Below are positions 1 to 3,910 of a stretch of DNA of 7,378 bases, one piece after another. The DNA is taken from contig DBMH01000116.1 in assembly GCA_002297645.1 (NCBI GenBank), forward strand, positions 1 through 7,378, in the 5' to 3' direction. This DNA comes from Rhodanobacteraceae bacterium UBA703. Lineage in GTDB: Bacteria > Pseudomonadota > Gammaproteobacteria > Xanthomonadales > Rhodanobacteraceae. The position numbers and the translations under genes are program-made. The first letter of the stretch is position 1, and every line of letters starts with the position of its first letter. The notes below the pieces were generated by a model. The model was not told where the DNA came from and did not search any database. It was given only the letters and a program-made list of their open reading frames with translations.

Positions 1-255
1 TTCGGCGGCACGCAACTGATAGTGTGCGGACACGTCGCCGCGGCGCGTGTTGGCGAGATCGGTGAATGCCCGTGCCGCCTGCTCGAACTCGCCGTCGTGA
101 TAGAGCTGCTCGGCGCGATCGGCGTCCGGCGACGGCGCGGCCGGGGCACCGGTGGGCGTCTCGGGCATCGTCGCGCAGGCCGACAGCAGCAGCGCGAGAA
201 GGGTCGGCGCGGCGCCGCGCACGATCCTGGAGGTTCCCTGAAGGCGAGGCGTCAT
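1..255 (-). CDS. lpoA: Penicillin-binding protein activator LpoA-like lipoprotein, N-terminal part (gene runs off the left edge)
   Basis: The first 85 codons of a leftward gene are present, reading from an ATG at 255 to the window edge without a stop. The protein starts with a short positively charged segment (R4, R10, R13), then a hydrophobic stretch at about residues 15-24 and a lipobox L24-S25-A26-C27, so it should be cleaved and lipidated at Cys27. Residue 28 is Ala, which favours outer-membrane sorting. A Pro/Ala-rich linker (about 30-45) follows, then a TPR-like helix pair starting at about residue 48 (AEQLYHDGEFEQAARAF). In many gammaproteobacteria the gene divergent from rsmI is lpoA (LppC family), whose product has an N-terminal TPR domain and stimulates PBP1A from the outer membrane. 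The identification rests on lipobox, TPR start and this position; the diagnostic C-terminal domain lies outside the window. A generic TPR lipoprotein is the alternative. No strong ribosome-binding site is seen before the start. Confidence 0.72.
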   Translation of the reverse strand, partial: MTPRLQGTSRIVRGAAPTLLALLLSACATMPETPTGAPAAPSPDADRAEQLYHDGEFEQAARAFTDLANTRRGDVSAHYQLRAAE

Positions 256-263
256 GAGCGGTC

Positions 264-294
264 CGGACAGGAATGGGGCAACGCTGCGATGATA
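264..294. promoter_or_regulatory. Candidate overlapping divergent promoters between lpoA and rsmI
   Basis: The 83-base gap between the two divergent starts must hold signals for both genes unless they are read from elsewhere. On the + strand, CGGACA (264-269) and an extended -10 TGC-GATGAT (285-293) are separated by 18 bp, which would start rsmI transcription near 300. On the - strand, TATCAT (294-289) is a five-of-six match to the -10 consensus and would give a leader of about 27 nt for the lipoprotein gene, but I see no good -35 for it. The two -10 elements share the same bases. This is pattern matching only. Confidence 0.3.
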
Positions 295-338
295 GCCGAT
301 CGCCGTGGCGTGGCCCGGCGGAGCGAACGGAGGAAACG

Positions 339-1166
339 ATGGCGGACAATGCGGGGCGCCTGTGGGTCGTGGCGACGCCGATCGGCAATCTCGACGATCT
401 TTCGCCGCGTGCGCGTGACGTCCTGCGCGGCGCGAGCCTCATCGCGGCGGAAGATACGCGCCACAGCGCGCCGCTGCTCGCACAGGCGGGGGCGAAAGCG
501 CGTGCGGTGCCCTTGCACGAGCACAACGAGCAGGAGCAATCGGTCCGCGTGATCGAGCATCTGCGCGATGGCGGCGACGTCGCCCTGATTTCCGACGCCG
601 GCACGCCGCTGGTCAGCGACCCGGGCTATCGCCTTGTGCGCGCGGCCCGTGCCGCCGGTTTCGTCGTGTCGCCGGTGCCGGGACCGTGTGCGGCGATCGC
701 AGCGCTGTCGGCGGCCGGACTCCCGAGCGATCGCTTCGTGTTCGAGGGCTTCCTGCCGGCGAAGGCGGCGGCGCGGCGCGAGCGCCTGGGCGAGCTCGCC
801 GCGGAGCCGCGCACGCTGCTCTTCTACGAATCGAGCCATCGCATCGTCGAGTCGCTGGCCGACATGCGGGCGGCGTTCGGCGATGCGCGCGAAGCGGTGG
901 TCGCGCGCGAACTGACCAAGCTGTTCGAGACGATCCTCGCCGCACCGCTCGGCGAACTGGCCGCCCGGGTCGAGGCGGATCCGAACCAGCAGCGCGGCGA
1001 GTTCGTGGTGCTCGTCGCCGGGGCCGCCGAGGCGGATGCCGATGCGACGCTGGCCGAAGGGCGGCGCGTGTTCGGCCTGTTGCGAGAGGAGCTGCCCCCG
1101 GCGCGCGCGGCGAAGCTGGCCGCAGCCATCACCGGTGCTCCGCGCAGGCAGCTCTACGAAGTATGA
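339..1166 (+). CDS. rsmI: 16S rRNA (cytidine(1402)-2'-O)-methyltransferase RsmI
   Basis: The 275-residue product matches RsmI (YraL), close to the usual length of about 286. RsmI uses S-adenosylmethionine to methylate the 2'-OH of C1402 in the 16S rRNA decoding centre; RsmH, encoded downstream here, adds the N4 methyl to the same base. The tetrapyrrole-methylase-type fold shows in order: ATPIGNLDD (12-20), AAEDTRHS (36-43), the glycine-rich ISDAGTPLVSDPG (84-96), PVPGPCA (112-118), FYESSHRI (162-169) and RELTK (190-194). The C-terminus ends with the family-type ITGAPRRQLYEV. I chose the ATG at 339 because GGAGG lies at 329-333, five bases upstream, and because the protein then begins directly before the first conserved strand. 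An upstream in-frame ATG at 273 would add 22 residues unlike the family and lacks a ribosome-binding site. Transcription may start within the gap shared with the lipoprotein gene. Confidence 0.96.
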   Translation: MADNAGRLWVVATPIGNLDDLSPRARDVLRGASLIAAEDTRHSAPLLAQAGAKARAVPLHEHNEQEQSVRVIEHLRDGGDVALISDAGTPLVSDPGYRLVRAARAAGFVVSPVPGPCAAIAALSAAGLPSDRFVFEGFLPAKAAARRERLGELAAEPRTLLFYESSHRIVESLADMRAAFGDAREAVVARELTKLFETILAAPLGELAARVEADPNQQRGEFVVLVAGAAEADADATLAEGRRVFGLLREELPPARAAKLAAAITGAPRRQLYEV

Positions 1167-1209
1167 CGGCGCGCTTTGATCCGGGTGCGTCCTGCGGGAG
1201 AATCCCCCC

Positions 1210-1443
1210 ATGACGGATTCCAAGAAACCTGCCGCGCGCGGCCCTCTGCTCGCCTTTCTGGTCAGCGCTTTCGTCCTCGTCGGCGTGTTCGTCCTCGTGC
1301 ACATGCTGGCCGACAGGATCGTGGCCGGACGCTATCCCGCGCCGGAACAGGCGGCAGTCTGGTCGATGATCGGTGTGGTGGTCTCCGCCACCGTCGCGGC
1401 GGCCGCCGCCGCGCAGGCCTGGTGGCTCATCCGGCGCAGGTGA
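1210..1443 (+). CDS. Small membrane protein of unknown function, two predicted transmembrane segments
   Basis: I do not recognise this 77-residue protein. It has a short basic N-terminus (K5, K6, R10), a first hydrophobic segment at about residues 12-34, a short polar loop with D36, R37 and R42, a second hydrophobic segment at about 48-74 that is very Ala-rich (a run of six alanines), and ends in three arginines. By the positive-inside rule it should be a hairpin with both ends in the cytoplasm. A ribosome-binding site GGGAG lies at 1196-1200, nine bases before the ATG, and the gene starts 43 bases after the rsmI stop, so it may be cotranscribed with rsmI. The binding site sits inside a small potential hairpin (1196-1199 with 1203-1206). 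Length, good initiation site and sensible topology argue for a real gene, but this is not proof. Nothing links it to a known family. Confidence 0.65.
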   Translation: MTDSKKPAARGPLLAFLVSAFVLVGVFVLVHMLADRIVAGRYPAPEQAAVWSMIGVVVSATVAAAAAAQAWWLIRRR

Positions 1444-1446
1444 CCG

Positions 1447-1474
1447 GTCGGCTCCGCGTCGGCTCCGCGTCGGC
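1447..1474 (+). repeat. Short tandem repeat, 11-bp unit, about 2.5 copies
   Basis: The unit GTCGGCTCCGC occurs at 1447-1457 and again at 1458-1468 without change, followed by a partial third copy (GTCGGC, 1469-1474). It lies just after the stop codon of the small membrane protein and before the rnpB promoter. It probably arose by slippage and has no obvious function; the units are not self-complementary enough to form a convincing terminator. Confidence 0.8.
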
Positions 1475-1546
1475 GATTTCCGGGCGCGCGATCGCTGCGG
1501 CCCGCCTTGCGCGAATCGACGCGCATGGCACGTGCCGGACCGCGCC

Positions 1547-1555
1547 TGCTAGACT
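1547..1555 (+). promoter_or_regulatory. rnpB promoter, extended -10 element
   Basis: TGC followed by TAGACT (1550-1555) makes an extended -10 element; TAGACT keeps the most important T, A and final T of TATAAT. The predicted transcription start, six to seven bases downstream, falls at 1561-1562, which is exactly where the P1 helix of RNase P RNA begins. The -35 region is weak: TGGCAC at 1526-1531, 18 bp upstream, is the best I can see, and extended -10 promoters can work with such a poor -35. Confidence 0.6.
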
Positions 1556-1560
1556 GGGGA

Positions 1561-1913
1561 GCGGGAGTCGGCCAGGCAGTCGCGGCGCGCGAGCGTCGAG
1601 GAAAGTCCGGGCTCCACAGGGCAAGGTGCCAGGTAACACCTGGGCGGCGCAAGCCGACGGACAGTGCAACAGAGAGCAGACCGCCGATGGCCTCGCAAGA
1701 GGATCAGGCAAGGGTGAAACGGTGCGGTAAGAGCGCACCGCGAGTCCGGCAACGGACCGGCACGGCAAACCCCACCCGGAGCAAGACCGAATAGGGGGAC
1801 CATGACGCGGCCCGCGTCGTCCCCGGGTTGGTTGCTCGAGTCCTGCGGCGACGCAGGACCTAGAGGAATGACTGCCCACGACAGAACCCGGCTTATCGGC
1901 CGGCTCCCGCCTC
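1561..1913 (+). ncRNA. rnpB: RNase P RNA, bacterial class A
   Basis: This is the catalytic RNA that, with the RnpA protein, removes 5' leaders from precursor tRNAs. The universal blocks are present: GAGGAAAGTCCGGGCTCC at 1598-1615, AGTGCAACAGAGAGCAGACC before 1682, and ACAGAACCCGGCTTATCGG near the 3' end. P1 pairs 1561-1573 with 1898-1910 (13 bp, one G-U). P2 pairs 1575-1581 with 1870-1876. P4 can form between 1607-1611 and 1887-1891. P9 (1691-1702), P12 (1744-1757) and P18 (1841-1858) are capped by GCAA, GCAA and GCGA loops. P3 is reduced to a 5-bp stem with a GCGA loop (1584-1597). The loop that contacts the tRNA CCA end should include the GGT at 1826-1828. The total of about 350 nt is somewhat shorter than the 377 nt of E. 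coli, mostly because of P3. The exact 3' end is uncertain by a few bases. Confidence 0.98.
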
Positions 1914-1967
1914 TTTGATTCTCCGTCCCGCGGCCTTCCGGCATCGCGCGGGGCATTCCGGTTTCCG

Positions 1968-1990
1968 GCCCGGCGCTCCGGCGACCGGGC
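1968..1990 (+). other. GC-rich potential hairpin downstream of rnpB
   Basis: GCCCGG (1968-1973) plus CGC (1974-1976) can pair with GCG (1981-1983) and CCGGGC (1985-1990), leaving a TCCG loop (1977-1980) and one bulged A (1984). This makes nine G-C pairs. No T run follows directly, so it is not a standard intrinsic terminator by itself. It lies about 58 bases after the rnpB P1 helix and could halt exonucleases or polymerase. Confidence 0.4.
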
Positions 1991-2041
1991 GCGACCGTGC
2001 CCTTGCGTATAGAAGTATCGTTGTGAACCGGTCGGGTTTTT
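1982..2041 (+). terminator. Possible rnpB terminator (weak)
   Basis: CGACCGG (1982-1988) is perfectly complementary to CCGGTCG (2028-2034), and the second arm is followed by GG and five T residues (2037-2041), with more T-rich sequence to 2049. The weak point is the loop of about 39 nt, and the first arm competes with the compact hairpin at 1968-1990. It is the only place between rnpB and mraZ where a stem is followed by a T run, so it is the best intrinsic-terminator candidate, but rnpB may instead end by Rho or by processing. Confidence 0.25.
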
Positions 2042-2064
2042 CGTTCTTTCAAGACCTTGTCGGT

Positions 2065-2090
2065 CATTCCTTGAGTGAACCTCAGGAATG
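2065..2090. repeat. Imperfect inverted repeat upstream of the mraZ promoter
   Basis: CATTCCTTGAG (2065-2075) pairs with CTCAGGAATG (2081-2090) around a TGAAC loop, giving ten pairs with a single bulged T. No T run follows on either strand, so a terminator is unlikely. It lies 70 bases upstream of the -35 element. It could be a protein-binding palindrome or an RNA hairpin in a transcript running on from rnpB; its role is unknown. Confidence 0.5.
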
Positions 2091-2159
2091 GCGGTTCGGC
2101 CCGCCCGTCGACCCGTCACAAATGCTTGCCGATTGCCCGCAAATTGCCCCGATTTTTCC

Positions 2160-2188
2160 TTGACAGCCCATAACTTGCGGCCTAAGGT
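2160..2188 (+). promoter_or_regulatory. Main dcw operon promoter (Pmra-type, sigma70)
   Basis: TTGACA (2160-2165) is a perfect -35 element, followed after exactly 17 bp by TAAGGT (2183-2188), which keeps the first, second and last positions of TATAAT. Transcription should start near 2195, giving a leader of about 30 nt before mraZ. It is the best sigma70 match in the window and lies where the main promoter of the division and cell wall cluster is expected. The last bases of the -10 overlap the first GTGG box of the presumed MraZ operator. Confidence 0.75.
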
Positions 2189-2220
2189 GGGCCAAGGTGG
2201 TTTTCTGTGGTGAATCGTGG
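2187..2220 (+). promoter_or_regulatory. MraZ operator: four GTGG boxes at 10-bp spacing
   Basis: GTGG occurs at 2187, 2197, 2207 and 2217, each exactly 10 bp, about one helical turn, from the next, so all boxes face the same side of the DNA. In E. coli, MraZ represses its own operon by binding direct repeats of TGGGN separated by 5-bp spacers, which gives the same 10-bp period. Here the boxes read TGGGC, TGGTT, TGGTG and TGGAT, so only TGG is constant. The array runs from the -10 element to three bases before the mraZ start codon, so bound MraZ would block the promoter. The probable mraZ ribosome-binding site lies within the third repeat unit. Confidence 0.75.
2209..2213 (+). promoter_or_regulatory. 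Probable mraZ ribosome-binding site inside the operator
   Basis: GGTGA is complementary to the UCACC part of the 16S rRNA 3' end and lies ten bases before the ATG at 2224. It overlaps the third GTGG box. It supports the ATG at 2224 rather than the in-frame GTG at 2197. Confidence 0.5.
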
Positions 2221-2223
2221 ATC

Positions 2224-2670
2224 ATGTTCCAGGGCGAGACCGCCATCACGCTGGATGACAAGGGCCGGGCCGCGATTCCCGCGGCGTACCGGGACATCGT
2301 CTCCAAGTCGAGCGGAAACCGTCTGGTCATCACCTACAACCCCTTCGAGAACGGCTGCCTGTGGATCTTCCCGCAGGACGAGTGGGAGCAGGTGCGCGAT
2401 CGCGTGAACAAGCTTCCCAACGTGAAGGCCGTACATCGGAATCTGCAGATGAAACTCGTCGGTGCCGCTGCGCACGTCGAACCGGACGGCAATGGCCGCA
2501 TCCTGCTGCCGGCTCGCCAGCGCGAGGTCACCGGGCTGGAAAAGCGCGCCGTGCTGCTCGGCATGGGCAACAAGTTCGAGCTTTGGAACGAGCAGGTGCA
2601 CCTGGCCAAGATCCGCGAAACGATCTCTGAAGATCAGATCACGGAGGAAATGGCAGAGCTCACGCTGTGA
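2224..2670 (+). CDS. mraZ: Transcriptional regulator MraZ
   Basis: The 148-residue protein is a full-length MraZ (E. coli 152). It consists of two AbrB/SpoVT-like halves, each marked by a D-x-x-G-R signature: LDDKGRAAIP from residue 10, with D12 and R15, and DGNGRILLPAR from residue 88, with R92. NKFELW (116-121) is also family-typical. MraZ forms ring-shaped oligomers, binds repeats in its own promoter and represses the dcw operon. The ATG at 2224 gives the expected MFQGE start; the in-frame GTG at 2197 would add nine residues, needs a leader of almost nothing and lies in the operator. As first gene of the operon its expression should be autoregulated through the four upstream GTGG boxes. 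Its TGA (2668-2670) shares one base with the start of rsmH. Confidence 0.97.
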   Translation: MFQGETAITLDDKGRAAIPAAYRDIVSKSSGNRLVITYNPFENGCLWIFPQDEWEQVRDRVNKLPNVKAVHRNLQMKLVGAAAHVEPDGNGRILLPARQREVTGLEKRAVLLGMGNKFELWNEQVHLAKIRETISEDQITEEMAELTL

Positions 2671-3641
2671 TGGGCCCGCAGACGAGCGTCGCGCCGCTGC
2701 AGCACGTGCCGGTGATGCTGGCGCAGGTCCTGGAGGGCCTGCAGGTGAGGGCGGAGGGAACCTGGCTGGACGGCACCTTCGGTCGCGGCGGACACGCGCG
2801 CGAAGTGCTGGCGAGGCTCGGGGAAAACGGCCGCCTGCTGTTGATGGATCGCGATCCGGAAGCGATCGCGAGCGCGCAGCGCGAGTTCGGCGCGGATGCG
2901 CGAGTGCGGATCCGCCATGGGAGCTTCGCGGAGCTCGCCGACTGGGAGGAAACCGCGGCGGGGCTGGATGGCGTACTGCTCGATCTCGGCGTGTCTTCGC
3001 CGCAGCTCGACGATCCGGCCCGGGGTTTCAGTTTCCAGGGCGATGGTCCGCTGGACATGCGCATGGACCCCACGCGGGGCCAGAGCGCGGCGGAATGGTT
3101 GGCTGCGGCGGATGAAAAGGAGATCGCCGACGTGTTGTGGCGCTACGGCGAGGAAAAAATGAGCCGGAGGATTGCGCGAGCCATCGTGGAGGCGGGACGT
3201 GATCGTCCGCTGACGACCACGCGGCAGCTCGCCGACCTCGTCACCCGGGCCATCGGGCACCGCGAGCGCCACAAGCATCCGGCCACGCGGACATTCCAGG
3301 GGCTGCGCATCCACGTCAACGACGAACTGGGCGCCCTGGAGCGCGGGCTCGCCGCCGCGCGCGACGCACTCAAGCCGGGCGGGCGCCTCGTCGTCATCAG
3401 TTTCCATTCGCTCGAAGACCGCGTCGTGAAGCAGTTCATCCGCGGCGACGTCGCGCGCCCGGTGCGGCGCGGCCTGCCGCTGCCGGAAACGGCGCCGCCT
3501 GCGCTGGTCGCCGTCGGCAAGGCGCAGTTCGCCGACGAGGCGGAGCTGGCCGTCAACCCGCGGTCGCGCAGCGCCGTGCTGCGCATCGCCGAGCGTACCG
3601 CCGTCGACGGACCGAGCCCGTCCGTCCGGAGGCATCCGTGA
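2670..3641 (+). CDS. rsmH: 16S rRNA (cytosine(1402)-N(4))-methyltransferase RsmH
   Basis: RsmH (MraW) uses S-adenosylmethionine to methylate N4 of C1402 in 16S rRNA, acting with RsmI on the same nucleotide. The 323-residue length fits the family (E. coli 313). Visible motifs: HVPVML (12-17), the SAM-binding loop DGTFGRGGH (34-42), MDRDP (59-63), DLGVSSPQLDD (105-115) with the following RGFSF, RTFQGLRIHVNDEL in the C-terminal half, and SFHSLEDR (244-251). The start is taken as the ATG at 2670, which overlaps the mraZ stop in a TGATG junction; a GTG one codon earlier is possible. No good ribosome-binding site lies at the right distance (a GGAGG at 2643-2647 is too far away), so translation probably depends on coupling to mraZ. 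Confidence 0.97.
   Translation: MGPQTSVAPLQHVPVMLAQVLEGLQVRAEGTWLDGTFGRGGHAREVLARLGENGRLLLMDRDPEAIASAQREFGADARVRIRHGSFAELADWEETAAGLDGVLLDLGVSSPQLDDPARGFSFQGDGPLDMRMDPTRGQSAAEWLAAADEKEIADVLWRYGEEKMSRRIARAIVEAGRDRPLTTTRQLADLVTRAIGHRERHKHPATRTFQGLRIHVNDELGALERGLAAARDALKPGGRLVVISFHSLEDRVVKQFIRGDVARPVRRGLPLPETAPPALVAVGKAQFADEAELAVNPRSRSAVLRIAERTAVDGPSPSVRRHP
3628..3632 (+). promoter_or_regulatory. Ribosome-binding site that fixes the ftsL GTG start
   Basis: GGAGG lies within the last codons of rsmH, five bases before the GTG at 3638. It is the strongest such site among the dcw genes here and supports the unusual GTG start and short N-terminus of FtsL. Confidence 0.8.
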
Positions 3642-3910
3642 AGGTCCTCGGCGCCATCGTGCTGCTGATCCTGCTGGCGGCGACGCTCGGCAGCGCGCTC
3701 GCGGTCGTGAAGACGCGGCAGCAGAGCCGCTCGCTGTTCGTCGAACTGAGCCGGCTCGGCAACGAACGCGACGATCTCAATTTCGAGTTCGGCCGCCTGC
3801 AACTGGAGCAGGCGACCTGGGCCGAGAACAACCGCATCGAGCAGATCGCGCGCGGCAAGCTCGGCATGATCCCGCCTGCCCAGGCGGAAACCGTGGTGGT
3901 CAAGCGATGA
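3638..3910 (+). CDS. ftsL: Cell division protein FtsL
   Basis: This 90-residue bitopic protein has the FtsL layout: a hydrophobic segment at about residues 3-22, then a charged, heptad-like coiled coil from about 24 to 60 (KTRQQSRSLFVELSRL onwards), and the conserved end RIEQIARGKLGM at about 66-77. FtsL pairs with FtsB through the coiled coil and, with FtsQ, links to FtsW and FtsI in the divisome. The start is a GTG that overlaps the rsmH stop (GTGA) and has GGAGG at 3628-3632, five bases upstream; I found no usable in-frame start nearby upstream. This leaves about two residues before the membrane segment, far fewer than the long cytoplasmic tail of E. coli FtsL (121 residues in total). Position between rsmH and ftsI is the standard one. 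Confidence 0.93.
   Translation: MKVLGAIVLLILLAATLGSALAVVKTRQQSRSLFVELSRLGNERDDLNFEFGRLQLEQATWAENNRIEQIARGKLGMIPPAQAETVVVKR

Larger units (their letters stand above)
1914..2159. other. Spacer between rnpB and the mraZ promoter, no gene seen
   Basis: About 245 bases separate the end of rnpB from the -35 element of the mraZ promoter. I see no supported reading frame. The stretch from about 2000 to 2080 and again 2110 to 2160 is clearly richer in A and T than the genes around it. It contains a GC-rich hairpin (1968-1990), a possible terminator with a T run (1982-2041) and an imperfect inverted repeat (2065-2090), each listed separately. Confidence 0.7.

Noticed and set aside
273..338. Upstream ATG as rsmI start
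   Set aside because: The added 22 residues are unlike RsmI N-termini and the ATG lacks a ribosome-binding site, while the ATG at 339 has GGAGG five bases upstream.
22..552. Open frame on + (176 codons) across the lipoprotein start and the start of rsmI
   Set aside because: It is Arg-rich, antisense to the lipobox-bearing protein and out of frame with RsmI.
252..1304. Long open frame on the - strand (350 codons) opposite rsmI
   Set aside because: It is rich in Arg, His and Asp in the way expected for the antisense of a GC-rich gene, shows no family motif, and lies opposite a clear RsmI.
1427..2119. Open frames on both strands over rnpB (for example 1549-2067 and 1427-2119 on -, 1507-1794 on +)
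   Set aside because: They lie over a complete RNase P RNA gene whose helices are all readable; the frames have no ribosome-binding site or family features.
2197..2223. GTG at 2197 as mraZ start
   Set aside because: It is part of a GTGG operator box, almost at the predicted transcription start, and MraZ proteins begin with the MFxG motif encoded from 2224.
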